Shown piece by piece: positions 1 to 7,250 of a DNA stretch of 64,000 bases. Made by a program: the position numbers and the translations under genes. Source of the DNA: CAWEYO01 sp963813315 (GTDB lineage: Bacteria; Pseudomonadota; Alphaproteobacteria; Rhizobiales; Rhizobiaceae); assembly GCA_963813315.1 (NCBI GenBank), contig CAWEYO010000025.1, positions 186,001 through 250,000 of the forward strand. The letters run 5' to 3'. Positions within the stretch are counted from its first letter, which is position 1; each line of letters opens with the position of its first letter. The notes under the pieces were generated by a model. It saw nothing but the letters and a program-made list of their open reading frames with translations. It ran no database searches and was not told the origin of the DNA.

Positions 1-2
1 TC

Positions 3-134
3 TACGCAGCTTCAGTTCTGGCAGTGAAGGCGGACACACCTGCGGAGCGAAGCTACCTCGACGGGCTTGCAAATGCCCTCAGCATCGATCCGGGGTTGAA
101 AGCGCAGGTCGAGCAAAGTCTGCAGCGCGTCTGA
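3..134 (+). CDS. DUF533 family protein, C-terminal fragment
   Basis: The window opens inside a plus-strand gene; the last 43 codons are readable and end in TGA at 132-134. The translated tail contains DTPAERSYLDGLA followed by a short helix with an IDPGLKAQVE pattern. This matches the C-terminus of DUF533 (TerB/YebE-like) proteins, predicted inner-membrane proteins of unknown function. The start lies outside the window, so domain content upstream cannot be judged. It converges on the modE gene. The call rests on this short tail only. Confidence 0.55.
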   Translation, partial: YAASVLAVKADTPAERSYLDGLANALSIDPGLKAQVEQSLQRV

Positions 135-161
135 CAGGTTTAGCGCATCTTGCTCTAGATC

Positions 162-503
162 TCAGGCGGCTTCGATTTCGGCTTGCAAGGCATCGATATG
201 CTGTGCAGCCGCCTCGGCGGCGGCGCGCTCTATCGCGCGAAAGCGGCTGACAACGGCAAGTCCCGTCCGCGTAAGCTGGGCTCCGCCTCCCTTCTTGCCG
301 CCGGTCTGCGCCGATACGACAGGCTTTCCAAAAAGCTTGTTCATCTCCTCGACCAGGTCCCATGCGTGCTTGTAGGACATATTCATTTCGCGCGCCGCCG
401 CCGAGATCGACCCGACAGCCGCGATCTGTTCGAGTAGCTCGATCTTTCCCGGTCCGATGCGGCCGGTCGGATCGAAGTTTATCCTCAGGCTGAGCGAGGG
501 CAC
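162..503 (-). CDS. modE: ModE-type molybdate regulator, DNA-binding domain only
   Basis: A 113-residue winged-helix protein resembling the N-terminal domain of ModE, which controls molybdate transport genes. Visible family features are GKIELLEQIAAVGSISAAA (recognition region), MSYKHAWDLVEEMN and the basic GGKKGGGAQLT wing. I chose the GTG at 501-503: an upstream ATG at 584 would make the protein begin with codons from a dispersed repeat (535-642), which is unlikely. Full-length E. coli ModE is about 262 residues with two molybdate-binding MOP domains; none is present here, as in many rhizobial homologues. It lies downstream of modC on the same strand, separated by repeats, so co-transcription is possible. 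It may act on the operator upstream of modA. Confidence 0.8.
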   Translation of the reverse strand: MPSLSLRINFDPTGRIGPGKIELLEQIAAVGSISAAAREMNMSYKHAWDLVEEMNKLFGKPVVSAQTGGKKGGGAQLTRTGLAVVSRFRAIERAAAEAAAQHIDALQAEIEAA

Positions 504-534
504 GACGGAGTTCTCTTGGGTTCCAGAAACAATA

Positions 535-642
535 ATGCATGTCGCCCAAAAGTGCGCAGCGGTTTTTGGGATAACGACATGCACAAAAACAATAGCCTAA
601 AGCGCGTCGCATGGATCCGCTTCGCCGCGACGCGCTTTAGGC
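535..642. repeat. Family A composite palindromic repeat, copy 1
   Basis: Two adjacent inverted repeats. The first runs from ATGCATGTCGCCC to its complement GGGATAACGACATGC. The second is a stem of CTAAAGCGCGTCG pairing with CGACGCGCTTTAG. A linker of about 15 bases separates them. The same two-module structure recurs at 3628-3735 and, inverted, at 29052-29210. It lies between modE and modC. Confidence 0.85.
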
Positions 643-667
643 CCTCGATGTTCCTAACAAGCTGTGC

Positions 668-704
668 CGGGCCGGTCCCCACTTTCGGGCCCGATCCTCT
701 AACG
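668..704. repeat. Family B palindromic repeat, partial copy at the modC stop
   Basis: Contains CCCACTTTCGGGCCCGATCCTCTAA, the terminal arm of the family seen whole at 19568-19693, 20424-20526 and 33095-33212. The CTA inside it is the TAG stop codon of modC. Confidence 0.7.
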
Positions 705-1805
705 TTGATGCGCGCCGAGCGGCCGGTATGCGGTGTTTGATCGATCGAACGTAACCGCCTTTACAACTGCAAAAACGTTCTTGCCCGGTGCGAGGCCGAG
801 CGCGAAAGTGGAGTGGCGCGTAACGCGTGCGACAAGAATATCCCCGCCGCAATCAAGCCTCACATGGGCTTCAGCGCCGCCCTCCGCGATATCGATGATT
901 CGAACGGGCAAGACGTTGATAGCGCTCAGGCCACGGGGGCGTTCGGTGGCGATCAATATGTCGCGGGCGCGAACACGAACGCGAACCCTGTCCCCGCGTT
1001 CCGCCGTTATCTGCGGGAAACGCCACACGCCGCCCCGGCTGCGAAGGACACTGAGACCGGTATCCTTTTCGTGGCCGGCGACTTCGAGCTCAACAATGGT
1101 GCCGGCCTCGTTTCGCTCCTCCTCAGGCAGCAGATCCAACCGCGAAAGGATCGTGTCGGGCGAGCCTGCGGCCATGACCTTTCCGTTCGAAAGCACGACG
1201 ATATCGGTCGCGAGCCGCGCCACCTCGGCGATCGAGTGGCTGACATAGACGACAGGAATTTTGGTTTCGTCACGAAGGCGCTCGATGTAGGGCAGGATTT
1301 CCGCCTTCCGGGCGTCATCGAGCGAAGCCAGTGGCTCGTCCATCAAGATCAGCTTTGGGCTTGCAACCAGCGCCCGCCCGATCGCCACGCGCTGCTTCTC
1401 GCCTCCGGACAACAGGCTTGGCTTGCGGTCGAGCAGGTGGCCGATCCCAAGCAATTCGACCACGCTTGCCATGTCGGCGTAGCGCTCGGCCCGCGGCGTA
1501 AAGAAGCGGCCATAGCGTAGGTTCTGGCCAACCGTCATGTGCGGGAAAAGCCTCGCGTCCTGAAACACGTAGCCGATGCGGCGATTGTGCTTCGGCACGA
1601 AGACGTTCGAGTGAGTGTCCACCAGCACCCGCCGATCTATTTTGATGCTGCCCTTGTCCGGCCGCATGAGGCCGCCGATAAGATTGACAAGCGACGATTT
1701 GCCGGACCCTGAAGGACCAAACAGCGCGGTCAGCATCCCGTCGCTCTCGAACCTGGTGTCAAGTTCGAACTTGCCCAGCCGCAAGCTTACGTCAAGGGAA
1801 AGCAT
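699..1805 (-). CDS. modC: Molybdate ABC transporter ATP-binding protein
   Basis: A 368-residue ATPase energising molybdate import through ModB. An ABC domain fills the first ~230 residues, with Walker A GPSGSGKSS, signature LLSGGEKQR and Walker B LILMDEPLASLD. The C-terminal ~75 residues (ARDILIATERPRGLSAINVL) form a TOBE/MOP domain, typical of ModC, that may bind molybdate. I chose the ATG at 1803-1805 because it overlaps the modB stop by one base (TGATG); a GTG one codon upstream is possible. The TAG stop is supplied by a family B repeat. Third gene of modABC on the minus strand. Confidence 0.96.
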   Translation of the reverse strand: MLSLDVSLRLGKFELDTRFESDGMLTALFGPSGSGKSSLVNLIGGLMRPDKGSIKIDRRVLVDTHSNVFVPKHNRRIGYVFQDARLFPHMTVGQNLRYGRFFTPRAERYADMASVVELLGIGHLLDRKPSLLSGGEKQRVAIGRALVASPKLILMDEPLASLDDARKAEILPYIERLRDETKIPVVYVSHSIAEVARLATDIVVLSNGKVMAAGSPDTILSRLDLLPEEERNEAGTIVELEVAGHEKDTGLSVLRSRGGVWRFPQITAERGDRVRVRVRARDILIATERPRGLSAINVLPVRIIDIAEGGAEAHVRLDCGGDILVARVTRHSTFALGLAPGKNVFAVVKAVTFDRSNTAYRPLGAHQR

Positions 1806-2506
1806 CACTCGATATCCATTTGCCTGCCGGCCTTTCGCGCAAGGAATTCGGAAGCCACCAGAGCCGCCATGGCAATCCCGATCGACACCAGAGTGAGCCG
1901 CAGGGCACCTGCGTCTCCGCCCGGCACTTGAGTTAGCGTGTAGATTAAGGAAGGCAATGTCTGGGTCTGGCCGGGAATATTGGAGACGAAGGTGATCGTC
2001 GCACCGAATTCACCCATTGCCTTGGCAAATGTGAGGATCATGCCGGCGATGATTCCTGGCAGGATCAGCGGCAGCGTGATGGTGGCAAAAACCCACAGCG
2101 GATTGGCTCCGAGCGTTCCCGCTGCCGCCTCAAGCCTCCGGTCCACGGCCTCGATGGAAAGCCGGACAGCGCGCACCATCAGCGGAAAGCCCATCACGCC
2201 ACAGGCCAGTGCCGCACCTGTCCACCGGAATGAAAAGACAATGCCGAAATGTTCCGCAAGGAAAGAGCCGATCGGTCCCCGCTTGCCGAAGCTGAGCAAA
2301 AGCAAATAGCCCGTCACGACTGGCGGAAGGATCAGCGGCAGGTGCACCAATCCATTAAGCAGGGATTTTCCCCAGAACCTGCCGCGCGCCAGCAACAGGG
2401 CAATCAGGATTCCCGGCGGCAGGCTCGCCACCATCGCCCAGGTCGCAACCTTGATTGATAGTCGAACCGCGTTCCATTCGTCAGGTGTGAGGTCCAACCA
2501 TCCCAT
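1805..2506 (-). CDS. modB: Molybdate ABC transporter permease
   Basis: A 233-residue inner-membrane permease with about five hydrophobic segments. It carries the binding-protein-dependent transport signature around EAAGTLGANPLWVFATITLP (EAA loop contacting ModC) and the family segment GEFGATITFVSNIPG that lines the molybdate path. It lies between modA (16 bases upstream) and modC (one-base overlap), so the three are almost certainly one transcript. Confidence 0.96.
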   Translation of the reverse strand: MGWLDLTPDEWNAVRLSIKVATWAMVASLPPGILIALLLARGRFWGKSLLNGLVHLPLILPPVVTGYLLLLSFGKRGPIGSFLAEHFGIVFSFRWTGAALACGVMGFPLMVRAVRLSIEAVDRRLEAAAGTLGANPLWVFATITLPLILPGIIAGMILTFAKAMGEFGATITFVSNIPGQTQTLPSLIYTLTQVPGGDAGALRLTLVSIGIAMAALVASEFLARKAGRQMDIE

Positions 2507-2522
2507 CAGTAGACAGATGCCA

Positions 2523-3326
2523 TCAGTTGGATGCGGCGGGAGCGAGGAAGGTGAAGCCCTGCGCCTCGAACAGTTCCTTGGCCTTCGCCGATTGAAGGAA
2601 CTTCACGAACTCCGCCGCATCCGCATGTTTCGATTCCGCCGTCAGGGCCATGGGATAGAAAATCGGTGGATGGGAATCTTCCGGAAAAGTGCCGATGACC
2701 TTCACGCCCGGCTCCGCGTTCGCGTCGGTCTGATAGACGATGCCGAGTGCAGCTTCGCCGGTCGACACCAGCTTGAGCGCCGCACGCACATTCTCGGCCT
2801 GCGCAATCTTGCCCTCGACAGAGGCCCACACGCCAAGGGATTCCAGTGCGGCCTTGCCATATTTGCCGGCCGGCACCGCCTTCACGTCGCCCATGGCGAG
2901 CCTGCCGTCGCCAAGTAGAGCCGCGAGATCGAAATTCGGCGCAATCGTGGTTTCCGCCTTTGAATCCTTTGGCGCGATGAGCACGATCCGGTTGCCGAGA
3001 AGCTTCGTTTCAGTGTCAGGCTTGATCAGCTTTTTGTCGGAAAGGTATTTCATCCAGTCGAGATCGGCGGAAATGAAGACGTCGGCCGGGGCTCCTCCTT
3101 CAACCTGCTTGGCGAGTGCGGAACTCGCCGCATAGGAAATCGTAGCCTCCTTCCCGGCATCCGCCTTCCAGGCAGCGTTTATGTTGTCGAGCGCGTTCTT
3201 CAAACTGGCAGCGGCGAAGACGAGCACATTGTCCGCCGCCTGCGAAGGGACCGTGACAAGCAGCATCGCCGCGAGACTGGCTGCTGCCGCGGCAAATCCA
3301 ATCCCAAACCCTCGCCGTGTCAGCAT
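2523..3326 (-). CDS. modA: Periplasmic molybdate-binding protein
   Basis: A 267-residue periplasmic receptor for molybdate (and probably tungstate). The N-terminus has a basic MLTRRGFG start, a hydrophobic core and a probable AxA cleavage site near PSQAAD. The mature protein begins LVFAAASLKNALD, the ModA anion-binding motif, and later has YAASSALAKQVEGGAPADVF. I chose the ATG at 3324-3326, with AAGGGAA as ribosome site, over a TTG two codons upstream. First gene of modABC, with a likely ModE operator about 70 bases upstream. Confidence 0.95.
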   Translation of the reverse strand: MLTRRGFGIGFAAAAASLAAMLLVTVPSQAADNVLVFAAASLKNALDNINAAWKADAGKEATISYAASSALAKQVEGGAPADVFISADLDWMKYLSDKKLIKPDTETKLLGNRIVLIAPKDSKAETTIAPNFDLAALLGDGRLAMGDVKAVPAGKYGKAALESLGVWASVEGKIAQAENVRAALKLVSTGEAALGIVYQTDANAEPGVKVIGTFPEDSHPPIFYPMALTAESKHADAAEFVKFLQSAKAKELFEAQGFTFLAPAASN

Positions 3327-3392
3327 GGCCAATATTCCCTTGCGACCTTGACAATGATCGATCTACGGACGGCCGAAGACGCCGCGCCCAAC

Positions 3393-3417
3393 CGTTATAT
3401 CCAGACAAACATAACAT
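3393..3417. promoter_or_regulatory. Probable Mo-box (ModE operator)
   Basis: CGTTATAT, nine unrelated bases, then a matching ATAAC arm give an imperfect inverted repeat. It resembles known ModE sites (CGnTATA...TATAnCG type) and sits 67-91 bases upstream of the modA start. This predicts repression of modABC when molybdate is plentiful. Assignment is by resemblance and position. Confidence 0.6.
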
Positions 3418-3627
3418 GGAAAGTCCATGCGGAAGGAGTGTGGAGGGCGTTCGAATCTCGCGACCGTCTGGCTTTCATCAAACATCGGAGGCGCAGAACG
3501 ACGAGTGGAGACACCACCATCGTCCAGGTAACCCTGACCTCAAGGAAATGTCAGCAGACACGCGAAGCATCACGCACGGTCTCACCGTAGTTTGACTTCA
3601 ATTGATCACGCGCGCCACCTACGGTTA

Positions 3628-3735
3628 ATGCATGTCGCCCAAAGGTGCGCAGCGGTTTTGGGATAACGACATGCACAGAAACGATAGCCTAAAGCGCGTG
3701 GCATGAATCCGTTTCGAAGCAATGCGCGTTGGGCC
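3628..3735. repeat. Family A composite palindromic repeat, copy 2
   Basis: Same two-module structure as 535-642: the ATGCATGTCGCCC palindrome, a linker with CACAGAAACGATAGC, then the CTAAAGCGCG module ending in GCGCGTT. The copies differ at scattered positions, so they are not a recent duplication. It ends about 20 bases before the cytochrome b start. Confidence 0.8.
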
Positions 3736-3755
3736 GCAGTTGAGGTAGGCAGGAC

Positions 3756-4592
3756 ATGAGTTCGGCATCTATCCCGGGAGAGTTGGTCTACCGGCAATCC
3801 GGCTGGACCAGACTGACGCATTGGATCTGGGCAATCTCACTTTTCTTTCTGCTCTTGAGCGGGCTGCAGATATTCAACGCGCATCCGGCGCTGTATGTGG
3901 GTAAGCAGTCGGGCTTCCAGTTCGACAACCATATCCTTGCGATCGGAACGCTGGACTTCGATTCGGGCCCGCAGGGCGTCACCGAAATATTCGGGTCCCG
4001 CTTCGACACCACCGGGGTGCTCGGGCTTTCGCAGGCAGGCGGCCAGTTGCGCGGGCGAGCGTTTCCGGCCTGGGCGACGATCCCATCGAACCAGGACCTG
4101 GCCACGGGCCGCGTCGTTCACTTCTTCTTTGCCTGGATCCTGGTGGCCACGCTGCTTGCCTGGTTGATCGCCAGCGCGATCAACGGCCATTTCAAGCGCG
4201 ATCTCGCGCCCCGCATGGAGGACCTGCGGCGGCTTCCGGGCGACATCGCCGCCCATGCCAGGCTGAAGTTCCACCACACGGCCAACTACAACACCCTGCA
4301 AAAGCTAACCTATGGCACCGTCCTCTTCGTCCTTTTGCCGCTGATGGTTCTGACCGGCATCGCGATGTCGCCCGGCATGAACGCCTCGCTGCCATTCATC
4401 CCTGAGATGTTCGGCGGCCGGCAGACAGCGCGGACGATCCATTTCGCCGTAATGTTGCTTCTGGTCGGGTTCTTCGTCATCCACATCCTGATGATCCTTG
4501 CCGCCGGCCCGATCAACGAACTGCGTTCGATCATCACCGGCTGGTATCGCATCGACCCGCCGTCGCGCGGCGATGCGGGAAGGAGCGGGTGA
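3756..4592 (+). CDS. Cytochrome b561/b-type membrane subunit
   Basis: A 278-residue inner-membrane di-haem cytochrome b of the Ni/Fe-hydrogenase and bacterial b561 type. Hydrophobic spans occur near residues 25-45, 125-150, 190-210 and 230-250. Likely haem ligands include His in RLTHWIWA, VVHFFFAW and IHFAVML/VIHILM. It lies one base before a Tat-exported molybdoenzyme gene, so it is probably the membrane electron partner, passing electrons between that enzyme and the quinone pool. It diverges from the molybdate uptake operon, which fits a molybdenum-dependent role. Confidence 0.85.
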   Translation: MSSASIPGELVYRQSGWTRLTHWIWAISLFFLLLSGLQIFNAHPALYVGKQSGFQFDNHILAIGTLDFDSGPQGVTEIFGSRFDTTGVLGLSQAGGQLRGRAFPAWATIPSNQDLATGRVVHFFFAWILVATLLAWLIASAINGHFKRDLAPRMEDLRRLPGDIAAHARLKFHHTANYNTLQKLTYGTVLFVLLPLMVLTGIAMSPGMNASLPFIPEMFGGRQTARTIHFAVMLLLVGFFVIHILMILAAGPINELRSIITGWYRIDPPSRGDAGRSG

Positions 4593-4593
4593 C

Positions 4594-5385
4594 ATGCCGC
4601 ACTTCCGGATCAGCCGCCGCAAATTCCTGACTTCGGCCGCAGCCGGCGCTTCCGGGTTGGCGTTGGCTGGATGCGATGCGTTCGACCAATTCAGCGATTC
4701 CGACAATGCCGTCCGCAATTTCATGGAACGTGCCAATGGCCTGACCTACCGGGTCCAACGTCTGCTTATGTCACGCAATGCGCTGGCGCAGGAGTTTTCC
4801 GAAAGTGACATCCGCCAGCCGCAAAGGCCGAACGGCGTGACCGCGCCCGACGACGAGACCTACCGGGGGCTCCTCGGCAACGATTTCAAGGACTACCGGC
4901 TGAAGGTGGGCGGGCTTGTGGAAAGGCCGCTTTCGTTCTCCCGTGAAACGCTGCAGGCAATGCCGTCGCGCACACAGGTCACAAGGCATGATTGCGTCGA
5001 AGGCTGGAGCTGCATTGCCAAGTGGACAGGTGTGCCGCTGGCGCTGATGCTTGATGAGGCAAGGGTGAAGCCAGAAGCGCGCTTCGTGGTCTTCCACTGT
5101 CTCGATTCCATCGAGAAAGGGCTTTCGGGAGACGTCAAGTACTATGAGTCGGTCGACTTGATCGATGCCCGGCACCCTCAAACGATCCTCGCCTATGGCC
5201 TGAACGGCAAGCCCCTGCCTGTGGAGAACGGCGCGCCGCTCAGGCTCCGCGTCGAGCGGCAGCTCGGCTACAAGATGGCGAAATACGTGCATTCCATCGA
5301 ACTGGTCGACACTTTGACGTCCTTTGGCTCTGGCAAGGGCGGTTATTGGGAGGATCGCGGTTACGACTGGTATGCCGGCATTTGA
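4594..5385 (+). CDS. Sulfite-oxidase-family molybdopterin oxidoreductase, Tat-exported
   Basis: A 263-residue periplasmic molybdenum enzyme of the sulfite oxidase/MsrP superfamily. A twin-arginine signal ISRRKFLTS opens the protein, and LALAGC at about residues 22-27 looks like a lipobox, so it may be a Tat lipoprotein. The Mo-ligating Cys is probably C134 in RHDCVEGWSC. I chose the ATG at 4594 because it is preceded by GGAAGGAG and begins just after the cytochrome b stop. Substrate is unknown; MsrP itself uses a different membrane partner (MsrQ). Confidence 0.85.
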   Translation: MPHFRISRRKFLTSAAAGASGLALAGCDAFDQFSDSDNAVRNFMERANGLTYRVQRLLMSRNALAQEFSESDIRQPQRPNGVTAPDDETYRGLLGNDFKDYRLKVGGLVERPLSFSRETLQAMPSRTQVTRHDCVEGWSCIAKWTGVPLALMLDEARVKPEARFVVFHCLDSIEKGLSGDVKYYESVDLIDARHPQTILAYGLNGKPLPVENGAPLRLRVERQLGYKMAKYVHSIELVDTLTSFGSGKGGYWEDRGYDWYAGI

Positions 5386-5536
5386 GCGGCCGGCCGTTCC
5401 CGACGCCCTGACCGATGGCTGCCGGCTTCGCCAGCGCGGCGTTCATCCGAAGAGTGGATCGTTCTCGTGTCGCAGGGAGGTGACAATGTGACGGGCATGG
5501 GCTATGCACGAGTTCGTCTAGGGCTTCGGCCCACCG

Positions 5537-5717
5537 GTTTGCGGGAGAGAGTCGCGTATGCGGCCGCCGAAGGGGAAATCGCCCGAAATCTCTCAGGCAA
5601 AAGAACCGTAGTCCGGCAGACACTCTGGAGAGTTGGGGCAAGGAAGTCCCGCGCCGAAGGTGTAAGCGTCGCCGAGTTGCGGTTGCGCGAGTCTCTCAGG
5701 CTTCCGACAGAGGGGCA
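5537..5717 (+). promoter_or_regulatory. Tandem glycine riboswitch upstream of gcvTHP
   Basis: Two consecutive glycine aptamer-like segments. The first starts at GCGGGAGAGA (5541) and contains GCCGCCGAAGGGG, then CTCTCAGGCAAAAG, closing with ACTCTGGAGAG. The second starts near GGCAAGGAAG (5637) with GCGCCGAAGG, then CTCTCAGGC and a GACAGAGGGG end. The paired GCCGAAGG and CTCTCAGGC motifs are diagnostic. It sits 48 bases before gcvT. The class usually turns on glycine cleavage genes when glycine is abundant. Confidence 0.93.
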
Positions 5718-5764
5718 CGGACTGACCGCAGCCGCGGTCGATTGCGTGCGATTCTGGAGGAGCT

Positions 5765-6865
5765 ATGACCGGCGAAGACCTTACCCACCTTCCTCTTGAA
5801 GACCTGCACGTGGCAGCGGGCGCGCGTTTCGGCGCGTTCGCAGGCTGGCAAATGCCGCTGACCTACCCGCCGGGCGTGATGAAGGAGCACGTCCATACCC
5901 GCGAGCACGCGGGACTCTTCGATATTTCCCACATGAAGCTGATCGAGGTGCGCGGCCCCGGCGCGGCCTCGCTTCTTTCCCGCGCCTGCCCGCTCGACGC
6001 CGAGGCCCTTGGTCTTTCGCAGTCCAAGTATACCTTCTTCCTCAACGACAACGCGGGCATCCTCGACGATCTGATCGTTACTTGCCTCGGTCCAGAGCGT
6101 TTCATGGTTGTGGCGAATGCCGGCAATGCGAAAGCCGACATAGCGCATCTTGGGGCGTTGGCTGAAGATTTCGACTGCGAGGTCGAGCCGCTTGACCGCG
6201 TTTTCCTGGCAATCCAGGGCCCAGAAGCGGCGGCCGTACTGGCTGACACGGGTGTCGCCAGCGGCTCACTCACTTTCATGCACGGTACCGAGCCGAAGCC
6301 CGGCTGGTTCATGAGCCGATCGGGCTATACCGGCGAAGACGGTTTCGAGATCGGCCTGCCGGCCGCTGACGCGCGCGAACTCGCCCTACGGCTGCTCGCG
6401 GACGGCCGCGTGATGTGGATCGGGCTTGCCGCCCGTGACAGCTTGCGCCTTGAAGCCGGGCTTTGCCTGCACGGCAACGACATCACGCCGGACACCGATC
6501 CCGCAAGTGCCGGCCTGATGTGGGCGATCCCAAAGGAGCTGCGCGCATCGGGCGGCTTTGCCGGCGCCGAAGCCCTGCGCTCAATAGTGGCGCAGGGGCC
6601 CGCCGAAAGACGCGTCGGCCTGAGGGCAGAGGGCCGTTTGCCGGTGCGTGGCGGCGCCGTTCTGTTCGACGACGCCGGCAATCCGGTGGGGCGCGTCACG
6701 TCGGGCGGCTTCGGCCCTTCGGCCGGCTATCCCGTCGCCATGGGTTATGTCGCAACGCCGCTCGCCAAAACCGGTGCAGGGCTCTTCACCGATGTGCGCG
6801 GCACGCGTGTTCCGCTCGAAATCCGGGCCCTGCCTTTCATCCCGCATCGCTATCACAAAGGATAG
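5765..6865 (+). CDS. gcvT: Aminomethyltransferase, glycine cleavage T protein
   Basis: A 366-residue cytosolic enzyme that moves the aminomethyl group from lipoyl-GcvH to tetrahydrofolate, giving 5,10-methylene-THF and ammonia. Family segments are FGAFAGWQMPLTYPPG near the start, FDISHMKLIEVRGPGA, the folate-site GYTGEDGFEIGLP and RDSLRLEAGLCLHGNDI. GGAGGAGCT just before the ATG at 5765 is a strong ribosome site. First gene of gcvTHP, directly under the glycine riboswitch. Confidence 0.97.
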   Translation: MTGEDLTHLPLEDLHVAAGARFGAFAGWQMPLTYPPGVMKEHVHTREHAGLFDISHMKLIEVRGPGAASLLSRACPLDAEALGLSQSKYTFFLNDNAGILDDLIVTCLGPERFMVVANAGNAKADIAHLGALAEDFDCEVEPLDRVFLAIQGPEAAAVLADTGVASGSLTFMHGTEPKPGWFMSRSGYTGEDGFEIGLPAADARELALRLLADGRVMWIGLAARDSLRLEAGLCLHGNDITPDTDPASAGLMWAIPKELRASGGFAGAEALRSIVAQGPAERRVGLRAEGRLPVRGGAVLFDDAGNPVGRVTSGGFGPSAGYPVAMGYVATPLAKTGAGLFTDVRGTRVPLEIRALPFIPHRYHKG

Positions 6866-6871
6866 TTCATC

Positions 6872-7240
6872 ATGGCAACGACCTATTTCACTGAAGACCA
6901 CGAATGGATCCGCGTCGAAAACGGCGTCGCGACCGTAGGAATCACGAACTATGCACAGGAACAGCTTGGCGACCTTGTGTTCGTCGAATTGCCGGAGGCC
7001 GGGCGCCAGCTTGCCAAGGGCGACACCGCGGTTGTGGTTGAATCCGTGAAAGCGGCATCCGACGTCTACGCTCCGGCGGACGGAGAGATCATCGAAGCCA
7101 ATGCCGCCTTGTCGTCGGACCCCTCGCTCGTCAATTCGGCTCCCACCGGTGACGGCTGGCTTTGGAGAATGAAGCTCGACGACGAGGACCAACTTTCCGG
7201 CCTGATGGATGAGGACGGCTACACGGCGATGATCGGCTGA
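6872..7240 (+). CDS. gcvH: Glycine cleavage system H protein
   Basis: A 122-residue lipoyl carrier that shuttles the aminomethyl intermediate between GcvP, GcvT and lipoamide dehydrogenase. The lipoyl attachment Lys is K60 in VVVESVKAASDVY. The C-terminal NSAPTGDGWLWRMKL is typical. It follows gcvT by six bases and precedes gcvP by ten, consistent with one transcript and near-equal translation. Confidence 0.97.
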   Translation: MATTYFTEDHEWIRVENGVATVGITNYAQEQLGDLVFVELPEAGRQLAKGDTAVVVESVKAASDVYAPADGEIIEANAALSSDPSLVNSAPTGDGWLWRMKLDDEDQLSGLMDEDGYTAMIG

Positions 7241-7250
7241 GGAAAAGATC

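Larger units (their letters stand above)
3327..3755. other. Intergenic region between modA and the divergent cytochrome b gene
   Basis: About 430 bases between divergent operons. It holds the Mo-box (3393-3417) and a family A repeat (3628-3735). Short reading frames here have no family features. The 210 bases between the two elements show nothing I can name. Confidence 0.6.

Noticed and set aside
504..584. 27-residue N-terminal extension of ModE
   Set aside because: It is encoded by the family A repeat, is unlike any ModE, and the GTG at 503 starts at the expected family position.
3450..3457. TTCGAATC resembling a tRNA T-loop
   Set aside because: Flanking bases do not form the T stem and no acceptor or anticodon arm fits.
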